Source: Anaerolineales bacterium
Lineage (GTDB): Bacteria > Chloroflexota > Anaerolineae > JAAEKA01
DNA length: 64,000 nucleotides
Assembly: GCA_020634615.1 (NCBI GenBank)
Contig: JACKBI010000005.1
Coordinates: forward strand, 186,001-250,000
Direction of reading: 5' to 3'
Shown: piece by piece, positions 34,336 through 45,200 of the stretch
Position numbering within the stretch: the stretch's first letter is position 1
How the letters are laid out: each line of letters begins with the position of its first letter
Translations under genes and position numbers: made by a program
The notes under the pieces: model-generated
Databases searched by the model: none
What the model was told of the DNA's origin: nothing
What the model saw: only the letters and a program-made list of their open reading frames with translations

Positions 34336-35943
34336 CTATTCAACATAGCCCAGCTCTCTCATTCGAGCCATTAATACGGCCTCAGCTTCTTCGTCGTATA
34401 TCACCTGGCCGGCCGACTTGGCCGGTTGAACCTTGCCAGCGTCGCCGCGTGTCACGACATCCACTGGCCGGTTTGCAAGGTATTCCGGTTCGTACAACCC
34501 TGTTGGCACATGTCCTTCCAGGTCATCACCCACCTGAATGCCAAGGCTGTGTAACAGAATCGGCGTCACATCCAACAGTGACATCTCCCCGATGGCAGCG
34601 CCCTGGCGAATTCCGGGGCCGGCCGCCATGAACACACCCAACGGTCGGTGGGTCCCAACCGGCTGCGGCCGCGGCGCCAGGATCGGATCGGCCGGCAGAA
34701 TCGACACCAGTCCGCCGTCGCGCAAGGTCAGTGTCAGATCCGGCGCCAGCGCACCTGCCGGACCGTCGAAGGCATCCTCGCGAGTGGCAACGGCGGCGAT
34801 GACCGGCTTACCATCCTCATCGACATAACTTAACAGCGCCTCGATCAGCTCAGCGCGGAAGGCCGCATAATCGGCAGCCGCCACGCCGCGTCCGTCATGT
34901 TGTTCGGCGCGCACGATGTGGATGCCGTTGCTGGTCGGCGTAGACACGTAGGCTTTGGTGCGATCCCAGTCCAGCCAGCGGCTGTGCCGGGACAGATGTC
35001 CCATTCCCAGGGTGTCCCCTTCGTTCAGTTCGTCGGACACATCCTGCGACCAGGCAAGATAGCCGGCTTGTTCCAGCCAGCTGTTGACATGAAACACTTC
35101 GGTAGTCGCTCCGAAGCCGTGATCCGAGACCATGACAACGGTCGCGTCGGGGCCAGCCTTCTCGACCAGCGCCGCCAGAATCGTGTCCAGTCGGCGGTAG
35201 TAGCCAATGCTTGCTTCACGGATCCGCGTTTCTTCCGCAGTCGGCTGCGCCGGCCAGAGCGCCGGGTCAAGAAAACGCCAGCACAGGTGTTGCACCTTGT
35301 CAGGGCCGTCCAGCAGAACGGCTGTCAGGTCGGTGGGGTCGTTGTCGCTCAGGTAGTTCAGTACTTCAAGCCAGCGCTCTTCGCGGCGGATATGCAGGCC
35401 GACCCACTCGACATACTCGTCTTCGTCACAACCCTCCGTCGCCCGGGCCTCCAACGCCATGTCCATGGCCAGCTCGCGCGGGTTGAAGTCAGGCAATTGC
35501 TTGAGCCGGTCGTACAAATCAGGCGGGTAGCATCCCAGCCGCAGTTGCCGCCACGGCATCCAACCGGCGATGACCGCACCGTCGATGGGCAGCGGGGGAA
35601 AATGAACCGGGAAATTGATGACGCTGGCACGCTGGCCTGCCCTGTTCACCAGCTCCGCGACGTGATCGACCTGGATGTCGCCCGACGTGGCCAGCCTGAT
35701 TGTCGTGCTGCCCGGCCCGTCGGCCTGAAAGAAGTCGAAAATGCCGTGATGGCCTGGCGAGCGGCCGGTAAGCACCGTCGTCCATGCCGGCGGCGTCAGC
35801 GGCGGGGTTACACTGCGCAAGTCCGCGCGTACTCCCTGCTCGACAAATGACTTGAGAAACGGCATGACGCCCTGCTGCATAAACGGGTCCAGCAGCGTAA
35901 AGGTAGCGCCATCCAAACCAACCAATATAGTCTTCTTCGTCAT
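34336..35943 (-). CDS. Type I phosphodiesterase/alkaline-phosphatase-superfamily hydrolase
   Basis: A 535-residue protein with the metal-binding start TILVGLDGATF, the nucleophile Thr region TPPLTPPAWTTVLTGRSPG and HHGIFDFF, and the second metal motif VVMVSDHGFGA. This is the pattern of nucleotide pyrophosphatase/phosphodiesterase (AP-superfamily) enzymes, which cleave phosphate esters on nucleotides, lipids or sugars. No signal peptide is visible. The ATG at 35943 lies 2 bases after the ACP stop, so the two are co-translated. A role in hydrolysing a phosphorylated or nucleotide-linked intermediate is possible. Confidence 0.87.
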   Translation of the reverse strand: MTKKTILVGLDGATFTLLDPFMQQGVMPFLKSFVEQGVRADLRSVTPPLTPPAWTTVLTGRSPGHHGIFDFFQADGPGSTTIRLATSGDIQVDHVAELVNRAGQRASVINFPVHFPPLPIDGAVIAGWMPWRQLRLGCYPPDLYDRLKQLPDFNPRELAMDMALEARATEGCDEDEYVEWVGLHIRREERWLEVLNYLSDNDPTDLTAVLLDGPDKVQHLCWRFLDPALWPAQPTAEETRIREASIGYYRRLDTILAALVEKAGPDATVVMVSDHGFGATTEVFHVNSWLEQAGYLAWSQDVSDELNEGDTLGMGHLSRHSRWLDWDRTKAYVSTPTSNGIHIVRAEQHDGRGVAAADYAAFRAELIEALLSYVDEDGKPVIAAVATREDAFDGPAGALAPDLTLTLRDGGLVSILPADPILAPRPQPVGTHRPLGVFMAAGPGIRQGAAIGEMSLLDVTPILLHSLGIQVGDDLEGHVPTGLYEPEYLANRPVDVVTRGDAGKVQPAKSAGQVIYDEEAEAVLMARMRELGYVE

Positions 35944-35945
35944 GA

Positions 35946-36257
35946 TCAGTTCACTGAGGTGGCAGCTTGCAGGCTCAGGGTGGTGAAATCTACCCACTCG
36001 TCGACTGTCACATCGTTGACCGAACGCTGTCCAATCTCGGTCAGCAACGTCGCAAAGGGAATCGGGCGGCCAAAACGTTCTTGCAGGGTATTGCCCAGAA
36101 TGACGGCATCCAGGGACTGGAACCCCAAGTCTGTGAACAGCAACGTGTCGCCGGTGATTTCTTCACCGAAGTCCCAATCCTCTGCCAACTGTTCCAGGAG
36201 GCTTATCGTGGCTTCCCAAACGTCGTTTCTTGTAATCGTTTGTGTGTTGGTATTCAT
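35946..36257 (-). CDS. Free-standing acyl carrier protein
   Basis: A 103-residue carrier protein with the phosphopantetheine site in DLGFQSLDAVILG. The helical layout, TDLGFQS loop and LQERFGRPIPF helix are typical of ACP/PCP folds. It sits 39 bases after the 1849-aa synthase and 2 bases before the phosphodiesterase gene. Because the second synthase lacks any carrier domain, this protein could provide an extra carrier, probably charged by the PPTase domain of the preceding synthase. Confidence 0.9.
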   Translation of the reverse strand: MNTNTQTITRNDVWEATISLLEQLAEDWDFGEEITGDTLLFTDLGFQSLDAVILGNTLQERFGRPIPFATLLTEIGQRSVNDVTVDEWVDFTTLSLQAATSVN

Positions 36258-36296
36258 GCTCTTGTTTCGTATATGGGCGCAGCAGCGGACTGGTGC

Positions 36297-39200
36297 CTAC
36301 TGCGCATTCTGGAGGCTATTGAGGACGCTGGCCAGTACATGGCCGTTCTCCAATGCCGTATAAGCCGCCACCTGCTCCCCGGTCAGGTTGGGAAACAGAT
36401 CTGCCAGCGGGCCAGCCAGTGTCAGATAGACGTAGCCACTGCCGGCATCGATGCGATCCACGGTCACACTGTGGGGACCGGCGGCCAGGCCATAGCCCAG
36501 CGCTTTGCCCACAGCTTCCTTGGCACACCAGGCTCGCAATGCCCACGTAGCCGGTCGATCGCCTTCGACTTGCGCCAGCAGCGATTGTTCGTTCTGGCTG
36601 AATGCAACCCCGGCAAACGAAGACTCCAAACGTTTCACCGACTCCAGGTCGATGCCAATGCCGGGTAGTCCGCTGGTAGATGAGACAGGACCCGCCACCG
36701 CTACAGCAACCTCGCCGGTGTGGGCAATGCTCAGGACAACCGGTTGGTCAGCCGCCGCAACCAGGTCGCGAGATATATAAGGTTGACCCCGTTCGTCGCT
36801 CTTGATCTCGATGTCAGCAAGCTTGAGGGGGCGATCATACATCTCGAGGAACAGAATGGCCAATGCTTCCTTGGCGGCCACTCTGCCCAGCAGCCAGTCG
36901 ATTCGCCGTTGATCCGCTCCGGTCATGGCGCGCCAGGCAGTGCGCTCAGCCGGCGCCAGTGCCAGATTGGCGATGACGCGTTCCCACAGGCGGTAATGCG
37001 CCTGGAGGAATGCCCGCGAATATCCGCTGATCCGCCGCGCCCGGTATCGGGTACTGCCCTGACTTCCGTTGAACGGCGCAGTCCACGGCTCGCTCAGCCG
37101 GTTCTGGTCGGGGTTGAGGATGAAGCGATACAAGGCGCGCGGGATGTCAAAGCGCTTGTCGTCCCACGCCTGTAACCGCATTCGCAACACACCGGACTGG
37201 TCAAGGATGTCGATGTCAGACGTCATCACCAGATTTTCCAGCAGCGTACTGCGGATCTGGCAAGTCACCCGTTCTCCCGGCGGTACGGCCGGGCCAAAGA
37301 AGGTCAGTTCCTTCAGTTGATAGGGAAACACCACAAAGCCGCGCTCCAGGGTCTCCATCGTCCAGAAACCGATCAACTGGCCGGCAGCGTCCAGGATCAC
37401 CGGCTCCGCAATGAAGCCAGGCGAGTCGTTGTCGCGCAGGAAAGCGTCTGCGGGCAGCGCTTCCAGCGTGGCAACAAGACCGTCGTTGCCGATTTGCTCG
37501 ATGGAGCGAACGGCACGAAAGGCCGGCCCATGGAACATTCCCTCGCTGTAGAGCGTTTCCGGTTGCCACCGTGATGGGCGCGCATCCTGCAATGTGAGCG
37601 GCGTCACCTTAGGCGGCACGGGATAGTCGGGTGCGAACAGCATTGTTCCCTCGGCCACCGGTGACAAGATGCTGATGTCTGTCGCTTCCTCACCGCGCGG
37701 CAGCAGGCGTGCGGCTACGTCGAACTCGAGACCGGCGGCGTCTTTGCGTCGCTTGGCGGTCAGGTGCAGCGTCGCCGCGCCTTCCTCCAGCAGAATCCAG
37801 CGGCTGGCGCGCAGATTGCGCATTCCGACCAACACCTGGCCAGGAGCCAGTTCCGCCGCGGCCTCTGCCAGAATCTCCATGGTGACCGTCAAAGGTACGA
37901 TTGGCAGCGCCAGAAGATCAGGATCGTGCCGGGAGATGTCGCGCCCCAGCGTGTGATCTTTCATGAACAGATCTGTTGCGATGTCCAGTGTACAACGGGC
38001 TTCCAGGGTTTCGCCTGGAACAAAAGCATGCACATCGCGCACGAAAGGCAGACGGGGAGAGAGGGTGTCAACCTCTGCCGGCTGTGGCTGAAGCGGCCAG
38101 CCCGTTGGCATGCTGGGCATCGGGGTGGCCGTCAATTGAAAAAAATCCAGGATCGCTCTCAGCGTCTTCATCGATGAGACCTGCTCCATGGTATCGCCAT
38201 CCACCAGACCAGTCTCCTGGTTGAACGCGCCCAGGATCTCGACCCGTTTGATGGAGTCGATCCCCAGATCGGCTTCCAGGTTTGCGTCCAGTGACAGCAC
38301 TTCGACCGGATAGCCGGTCTTGTCGCTCACCAGGTTCAGGAGAATCTCCTGAAGGTGCTGTGGCTGGGTTGCGCTGGCATCGGGTAGCGTCCATGAAGGA
38401 ACTACCGGAGTGGGTTCCGCAACCCGCGCGGCCAGAGATGGCTCTGGCGGCCCGGAAACGGGCGGCGCCATTGCCGGGAGGGGCTGGGGCAGTGGGGCCT
38501 GCACCGGGCGCACGCTCGGTTGAATGGGCGCCTGGATGCGTGTCTGAAGCTGTTGCGGCGCCGATGTGCCGGTCAGGAACTGCTGTAGGAGCGCCTCCTG
38601 GGTTTTGAGGAACTGGTCCATCAACTGCAAATGGCCTTGCATGATCGCGGTGCGGCCATCGACATAGGGAGGTGCCATCTGTATGTTGGCATCCGGCGGC
38701 GCGGTGTGGGACCGGAGTCCGCCACCATTGGAGATTGGGTGGTGTTGCATATCGGTCGTCTTCTCTTCCTTGTCTTGCTGAGGCGGCGTAGCAGTTGTCG
38801 ACTCACGCGTGCCAAGTTGTTTGTTGCCGAAGGTCTCGGCGGTCTTTTTAGCCAGTTGGCTGTGTAACCGGCCGGCGGCTTCGGCTGAGATTTCCATCCC
38901 TGCCCAGCCAGAGGCCAGTTTCATACTGCCCGTTCGTTTCTTGCCAGCCAGCCTCCCTTGATCGGAGGCCAGATCCACGGCTTGCGGATGGCGTCGCTCG
39001 TAGAGGGCATCCAGATCTACCGGCACCCCTTGCGCGCACAAGAGTGCAACCAGGTGGTTGATCTGCATGACGCCGGACCGCTGTTGGATGTTGGCGGGCA
39101 CGGCCAGATGTGGCTGGCCGCGCAGCGTGTCACCCACGAAAGATGTCAGATTGCCGCGTGCACCCACTTCTACGAATATCCGCACGCCGTCATCGTACAT

Positions 39201-41846
39201 TGCCTGAATCGTCTCGCGGAAACGCACCCGACTGACCCAGTTTGCAATAGCCAGCGTCCGAATATCGTCCGCGCCATCGCCGAACGGCGCAGCAGTGACG
39301 CATGAATAGGTTGTCACGCTGGGCGCGGCCAACGGCAACTGCGTGTAGAAATCCTGGAAGAGCTGGCTGTACGGCTGGAACATCGGCGTATGATAGGCCC
39401 GATCGAACGGCAGACTTTCAAAAATCAGCCCGTCGGCTTTCATTGCCGCAGTCAGACCCGCCCGCGCCGTCTCGTCGCCTACCAGCACCGACTGGTGCGG
39501 GCAGTTGTCCATGCCCACGAACACCCGGCTGCCTGCCTTTTCAACCAGCGGAGCGACCTTGTCCAGACCCGCGCCAACAGCCAGCATGAACGCGCGCGGC
39601 GCTTTGGTGTCCTGCGCCACCTCTTCATACATCTGGTTGAGGTTGCGCAGATGGTGGCCCACAAACTCATCCTCGCCCACCGGGATCATGCCCGACGCCA
39701 GCAGCGCCGAGTACTCCCCAGTGCTATGGCCGACCATGGCATCCGGCTGTATGCCAAGTTTGCGCAGTAGTGCGTGGATGGCGGCGTTGCCGGTCAACAC
39801 CGCCTCTACTGCGCCGTCGATCTCCCAGAGCTGCTGGGCTATGTCGGAGTGGCCTGTCTGCCCCGGTGCGGGGAAGATGAAGTCGCTGGGGACATAGCCG
39901 CGCGGGTGCCCGGCGAAGATGTGGTCGATGCGGTCGAATGCGGTGCGCACTTCCGGGAAATGCAGACACAGGTCGGCCAGCATGTTGGGATACTGGGACC
40001 CTTCGCCCGGGAATAGAAAGGCCAGCTTGCCCTCCGGGTGGAACGGATCGTCGAAGAAGTAGATGCCGCGCACGTCTTTGATGCGATGGGTCTTGGGTTT
40101 CTCCAGGCGTTCGATGGCCTGTACCAACTTGTCGCGTACGTCGGCTACCGAGGTTGCCACCAGCGCCAGCCGGCAGGGCTGATCGCCGGCCCGCTGGTTC
40201 ACCGTCCAGGCCAGATCCAGCAGGCTGAACCCCGGCGCGGCCAGATCGGGCACGCTGTCCAGGTAGGCAACCAGCGCAGCGGCCGTCTTCAACAGTCCGT
40301 CGCGGTCAGCCGCAGCTACAATGACCACCTCGCTGTCCCAAAGATTCATGTGGCTCGGCTCACCGGCTGCGGCCTGTGGCTGCGCTTCTTCCAGCACCAC
40401 ATGGGCGTTGACGCCGCCGAAGCCGAAGGCGTTGACGCCGGCTCGCCGCGGTGTTTCGTCGCCCTGGATCCAGGGGCGCGTCTCGGAGTTCAGGTAGAAA
40501 TTGGAACTTTCCAGACCCAGCTTGGGGTTCGGGTTCTCACAGTGAATCGTGGGCGGCAACACCTTATGGTGCAGCGCCAGCGCCGCCTTGATGATCCCGG
40601 CCACGCCGGCAGCCGGCATCGTGTGGCCGATCATCGACTTGACGGTGCCCAGCGCGCAGTGAGGCACCTGGCCTTGACGTTGGCCGAACACAGTGGTCAA
40701 CGCCTCAATCTCGGTGGCATCGCCCACGAGGGTTCCCGTGCCGTGGGCCTCGATCAAGCCAACGGTTGCAGGATCTATGCCGGCGTTTTCATAGGCCATG
40801 CGCAGCGCCAGCACCTCACCCTCCAGCCGCGGCGTCAGCACACTCATGGCCCGGCCGTCGCTGGAAGATCCGACACCTTTGATGACCGCGTATATTCGAT
40901 CGCCGTCGCGCAGGGCATCCTGCTCGCGTTTCAGCACCAACATGCCGATTCCCTCGGAGAGGATCGTGCCGTCGGCGCCTTCATCAAAGGGCCGTATCTG
41001 TTCCTGATGCGAGAGCGCGCCCAACTGTGAGAAGAGCGTCAGGATCGGAATCGGCGTGGTTACCTGTGCGCCGCCCACCAGCGCCAGGTCGTAGCGGCCC
41101 GTGAGCAAATCGCGCAGCGCAATCTCCACAGCAATCAGCGACGAGGCGCAGGCCGCGTCCACGGTGTAGGAGGGGCCCATCAGATCAAGGCGGTTGGCGA
41201 TGCGGCCTGCGGCGATATTTGGCACCAGACCGGGCGCGGTGGCGGCGTCGAAGGGCGGCAGCTTGCGCTTCAACTCATCGCGCACCAAGCGCATCTCGTC
41301 GTCGCCGTATTCCGGGTGTAGCGACTGCAACACCTGCAACGTCTGGTCGACCACCAGACTGTGCTGCACCATGTTCAGGTTGCCGCGGTTGAGGTATGTC
41401 CCCTTGCCCAGAATCACCGCTGTGCGCCGCCGCTCTTCGTCGTTGCCCTTCAGGCGCTCCAGGTAACGGGCATCGGCCAGCGCGTCATAGGCCAGCTTGA
41501 GGCTCAGCCACTGGTCGGGTTCCCCGCCATCCAGTCCAATGGGCATGATCCCATAGTCCAGCGGATTGAATTCGGCCAGCGGGCCGAGAAATCCGCCCTT
41601 CTTGCAATAGACACGGTCGTTGGCGTCCGAATCCGGGTCATAAAAGATGTTCGAATCCCATGCTTCTGGCGGCGGGTCGGTCACAGCGTCCACTTTGTCG
41701 ACGATGTTCTGCCAGAACGAATCCAGGTCCTTGGCGCCTGGAAACATGCAGGACATTCCGATGATTGCTACGCCTTGGCTGGTGGAAGAAGCTGCCTCGT
41801 CTTGTCGATGAAATTGTTGTGTCATATAAGCTCTGTCTTGCCACAC
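36297..41846 (-). CDS. Pfa-like polyketide/fatty acid synthase, KS-AT-ACP-DH-PPTase
   Basis: An 1849-residue multidomain enzyme. KS: residues 25-490, with Cys233 (AACASS), His368 and His408. AT: 605-930, Ser708 in GHSTGEY. A helix LQLMDQFLKTQEALLQQFL (from 1073) and a Pro/Gln-rich linker precede the ACP, with Ser1198 in DLGIDSIKRVEIL, the form typical of PUFA and enediyne synthases. DH: about 1265-1570, His1298 (DHTLG) and Asp1486 (LDAAGQ). PPTase: about 1620-1849, with GIGIDLE and WCAKEAVGKALG, so it can activate its own carrier. It has no KR or ER; those lie in the neighbouring 2344-aa protein. The start is GTG 41846 or ATG 41825; neither has a clear ribosome-binding site. The AT motif RAYH suggests malonyl use. 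Confidence 0.93.
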   Translation of the reverse strand: MWQDRAYMTQQFHRQDEAASSTSQGVAIIGMSCMFPGAKDLDSFWQNIVDKVDAVTDPPPEAWDSNIFYDPDSDANDRVYCKKGGFLGPLAEFNPLDYGIMPIGLDGGEPDQWLSLKLAYDALADARYLERLKGNDEERRRTAVILGKGTYLNRGNLNMVQHSLVVDQTLQVLQSLHPEYGDDEMRLVRDELKRKLPPFDAATAPGLVPNIAAGRIANRLDLMGPSYTVDAACASSLIAVEIALRDLLTGRYDLALVGGAQVTTPIPILTLFSQLGALSHQEQIRPFDEGADGTILSEGIGMLVLKREQDALRDGDRIYAVIKGVGSSSDGRAMSVLTPRLEGEVLALRMAYENAGIDPATVGLIEAHGTGTLVGDATEIEALTTVFGQRQGQVPHCALGTVKSMIGHTMPAAGVAGIIKAALALHHKVLPPTIHCENPNPKLGLESSNFYLNSETRPWIQGDETPRRAGVNAFGFGGVNAHVVLEEAQPQAAAGEPSHMNLWDSEVVIVAAADRDGLLKTAAALVAYLDSVPDLAAPGFSLLDLAWTVNQRAGDQPCRLALVATSVADVRDKLVQAIERLEKPKTHRIKDVRGIYFFDDPFHPEGKLAFLFPGEGSQYPNMLADLCLHFPEVRTAFDRIDHIFAGHPRGYVPSDFIFPAPGQTGHSDIAQQLWEIDGAVEAVLTGNAAIHALLRKLGIQPDAMVGHSTGEYSALLASGMIPVGEDEFVGHHLRNLNQMYEEVAQDTKAPRAFMLAVGAGLDKVAPLVEKAGSRVFVGMDNCPHQSVLVGDETARAGLTAAMKADGLIFESLPFDRAYHTPMFQPYSQLFQDFYTQLPLAAPSVTTYSCVTAAPFGDGADDIRTLAIANWVSRVRFRETIQAMYDDGVRIFVEVGARGNLTSFVGDTLRGQPHLAVPANIQQRSGVMQINHLVALLCAQGVPVDLDALYERRHPQAVDLASDQGRLAGKKRTGSMKLASGWAGMEISAEAAGRLHSQLAKKTAETFGNKQLGTRESTTATPPQQDKEEKTTDMQHHPISNGGGLRSHTAPPDANIQMAPPYVDGRTAIMQGHLQLMDQFLKTQEALLQQFLTGTSAPQQLQTRIQAPIQPSVRPVQAPLPQPLPAMAPPVSGPPEPSLAARVAEPTPVVPSWTLPDASATQPQHLQEILLNLVSDKTGYPVEVLSLDANLEADLGIDSIKRVEILGAFNQETGLVDGDTMEQVSSMKTLRAILDFFQLTATPMPSMPTGWPLQPQPAEVDTLSPRLPFVRDVHAFVPGETLEARCTLDIATDLFMKDHTLGRDISRHDPDLLALPIVPLTVTMEILAEAAAELAPGQVLVGMRNLRASRWILLEEGAATLHLTAKRRKDAAGLEFDVAARLLPRGEEATDISILSPVAEGTMLFAPDYPVPPKVTPLTLQDARPSRWQPETLYSEGMFHGPAFRAVRSIEQIGNDGLVATLEALPADAFLRDNDSPGFIAEPVILDAAGQLIGFWTMETLERGFVVFPYQLKELTFFGPAVPPGERVTCQIRSTLLENLVMTSDIDILDQSGVLRMRLQAWDDKRFDIPRALYRFILNPDQNRLSEPWTAPFNGSQGSTRYRARRISGYSRAFLQAHYRLWERVIANLALAPAERTAWRAMTGADQRRIDWLLGRVAAKEALAILFLEMYDRPLKLADIEIKSDERGQPYISRDLVAAADQPVVLSIAHTGEVAVAVAGPVSSTSGLPGIGIDLESVKRLESSFAGVAFSQNEQSLLAQVEGDRPATWALRAWCAKEAVGKALGYGLAAGPHSVTVDRIDAGSGYVYLTLAGPLADLFPNLTGEQVAAYTALENGHVLASVLNSLQNAQ

Positions 41847-42240
41847 GCGCTTTTGTGATTGATGGTTCTGTTAGCCTCCGCAGCAAAATGCAGTGACTCT
41901 GTGTTGAGACAATTTCAGCATCCAATGAAAGCTATCAGTCGCGCAGCTACTTACGTGCGGGGCCTTAGGTGCAGGTTAGGCCGAACGTTGCGAAAAGGGT
42001 GGGCATGAAAAAACAAGTTGGCTCGTTCTTTTCGATGCATCCAGCCTTGGGTAGCTGACGATGCTGTGGGGGTTACACTTACATTCAACGCAGCCAATCA
42101 ACGGTTTTAGGCGCGTTTACCAGAGTTAGATACTAACAAACCAGGATTTTTTCTGATCTTGTGACCGATTTCGGGTTCAAGCTTACACGTGAAGGGTAAC
42201 GTGATCCGGAGACCGGCCGAAACAACCAGGCTCTCGACGT
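41847..42240. other. 394-base spacer between two synthase genes
   Basis: No gene or confident promoter is visible. The sequence is less GC-rich than its surroundings and would form a long leader for the 1849-aa synthase if it has its own start site. Confidence 0.5.
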
Positions 42241-45200
42241 TTAGCCGGCCGTAGAGGCTGCATGAGCCATGACCTGGTTATCTTCGCCGCAGATCAGTAC
42301 TTCCACCTCGCCCTTACTACCGGCGCTGAGTTCCTCTACCAGCCGCTGGCAACCTACGTCGATAGGCACCAGACTGACACCGCGCTGTTGGAACTGCCGC
42401 CGCAGTTCATCGGAGACCATGCCCGCATCCCACGGTCCCCAGTTGATGGAGACAACATGGCCCGGCCAATCGCGGTCTAACAGCACGGCCAGCTTGTTTA
42501 GAACCTCATTTGCGGCTGCATAGTCACCCTGGCCGCGGTTGCCAAAGCGACCGCTGACGGATGAGAAGAAGACCAGAAACTTGAGCGAATCGGGCCGCAG
42601 CATGCGGCTAAGCACAAACGCGCTGTCCACTTTGGTGCTTAGCACCCGTCGCAACGAGTCCACCGTCTTGTCCTTGATCAGCTTGTCTTCCACCACACCC
42701 GCGCCGTGGATCACGCCATCAAGCCGGTCGAACCGGCCGTATATGCCATCGATCAACGCTCCGAAGGCTGCCTCATCGCGGACGTCCACCGGGTGATACT
42801 CCACCGTTGCACCGGTGCGCCGCAGACGCTCCATATTGACGCGTATTTCGCGCTCTCGCAGCAGGCGCTGATAAGCCGCCTCGACCTCCGAGAGGGCCGC
42901 TGGCTTGCCATCACTGCTCAGGCTACGCAGCAGCGCCGCTTTGATTTCACGCGCCGAGGTCAGATCTGCGGTTTCCCGCGCTTCGCGCTCGGGCGGCAGC
43001 GGCGAGCGGCCGGCCAGCACCACCGTGGGGCGATAGCGCTGAGCCAACTCCTGCACCACGCTGGCTGTGATGCCGCGCGCACCGCCCGTGACCAGGATCA
43101 CCGATTTGTCGTCGAGGGCAGGCACGTTCGCCCGGTGCGAGTCAACGGGTGCGTAATCCGTGGCGATCATGGTGCGTATGCCGTCGCGATAGCCTACCTC
43201 GATCAGGCTGTCGGCCGCGCCTGTCTCAGCCAGCACTGCCTGCGCCAGAGCTGCGAGGTCGTCTGGTTGGCCGAAATCTACCACCTTCGTCCGCACGCCG
43301 GGCATCTCGTGAGCGGCGGTTTTGAGGAGCCCGGCGATGCTGGCCTGGGCAGGCGAGAAGCTGCGTCTCTGTCCGCCGCCCACTGCGAAATCACCGCCCA
43401 TCTGTGTCGCAGCCAGCAGACATGATCCGCCTGCCGTAGCCGCGCTGACCAGATCGGCCTGCAATCCCTGCACCAGGTTGAAAAAGCTCAGTAAATTGTC
43501 CTCCACGGCTTGCTGCCAACCGTTGAGGTCCAACTGGTCGAAGGGAGTCGCCGGCTTGAGGGCTGCCAGATGCAACAGACTGCCGATTGCGCGGTGGTCT
43601 GCCCGGATAGTTGCCAGTAGCTGCATGACCGCGGCGTTGTCGGCCAGGGGCGCCGCATAATGCCAATCGCCAGCTCCTTTGGTGTGGCCGTTGCTCAACG
43701 TCGTTCCGTTTTCGGCTGACCCGTTGACATGGCTGGCCCGGTTTGTCGGGCTGTCGCTGACGATCACTGCATCGTAGCCTTGCGCGCGCAACATGTCGGC
43801 CACCACGTCGGCAATACCATAGGCATCCGCGGTGATCACAATCGCGCGGCCCGGCGCAAGGCCAGCCGTGGCCTCGATCACAGGAGCATCGGCAGCGCGC
43901 AGCGTGAAACGCATCACCGGCGATGGACCGGTCACCCGGCTCACGGCCGGACGCGATTTTCGCCTGACGACCACCACGGGTTCAGCCAAAGGGCGCTGCT
44001 TGTGCGCCTGATGTGCAGGCTGCTGATCGACTGGCGCAGCCGGTGCGATCGACTCGGAGAGGGTTGTTGGCGGCGCGTCGGCGAGATAGCTGCTCATCAC
44101 GCTGGCCTGCATTTCCAGAAAGCGAGCCATCAGTTGCTGAGTCTGTTGCATCACCAGATCAGTCTCCGTGCCGGGGACAGCGTGCAGCGGCGCGAGCGGT
44201 TCTGCAAATGGCCTGGGCGGCACGGGTCGGACCGGCTGCGGTTGGGAAACCGGTTGGTCTGCCTGTGGCAGGGATGGCGCGGCCGGAGGCGTAAGGCTTC
44301 CGGTCAGTGAAACGCGTAGCGGCTGGACCACCGGATCGGGCAGCCCTTTCTGGACATCCAGCCAGCGGCGCGCGCGTCCGCCGTTCACCAGCCAGGTCGT
44401 GGGACCATAAGCGGACAGCGCCGGATCGGTGTACGCCGCGTTCAGGTTGATTTCATGTACGTCACGGCCTTCGTAGAGCACGCCAAGATCGATATCGACG
44501 CCGATAGCGATCACCTGCGCCAGCGCTCGCTGTGCCGCCAGCAGGCCATGTCCACCCGAATCCATTGCAACGGCCAGATGCGGACGATTGCCCAGAATCT
44601 GGTGTACCAATCCGGTCAGTACGCTGCGCGGTCCGGCCTCAATGAACAGGCGCGTGCCGGCCGCGTAGAGCGCCTCGATCTCCTGCGTAAAGCGCACGGG
44701 CTGGGCAAGCTGCAGCGACAGCACTCTGCGAATCTCTGCCGGATCGTCGGGATAGGGGCCCCCCAGTGTGTTGGAATAGACGCCAATCTGCGGCGGCTTG
44801 AACTCAATAGTCTCCAACAACGCTGCCAGCCGCTTCTGGGCCGGTTCAACCAGGGGCGAATGAAAGGCGCAGGCCACAGGGATTCGCTTGGCATTGATGC
44901 CTTGATGGACAAACCTTTCCACTGCCTGCTCGACCGCGGCGGTTGCGCCCGAGATTACCGTCTGGCGCGGCGAGTTGAGGTTAGCAATGGTCACATCGGG
45001 CAGGCCGCTCAGCATCTGTTCCACCGCGGTCTGGTCAGCGATCACAGCCGCCATCGCGCCGGAATCTGGCCCGGTGGCTTCATCCATAAACCGCCCGCGA
45101 GCCGCGGAAACCGTCTGAAGTGTATCGGCGTCGAACACGCCTGCTCGCCACAGCGCTACCAATTCGCCGTAGCTGTGGCCCGCCACAAAATCCGGCTCCA

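Noticed and set aside
40038..41030. Long open frame antisense to the KS of the 1849-aa synthase
   Set aside because: Composition and lack of motifs mark it as a shadow; the KS motifs on the other strand are intact.
42000..42240. tRNA-like GGTTCAAGC in the spacer between synthase genes
   Set aside because: No acceptor stem or anticodon arm can be drawn around it.
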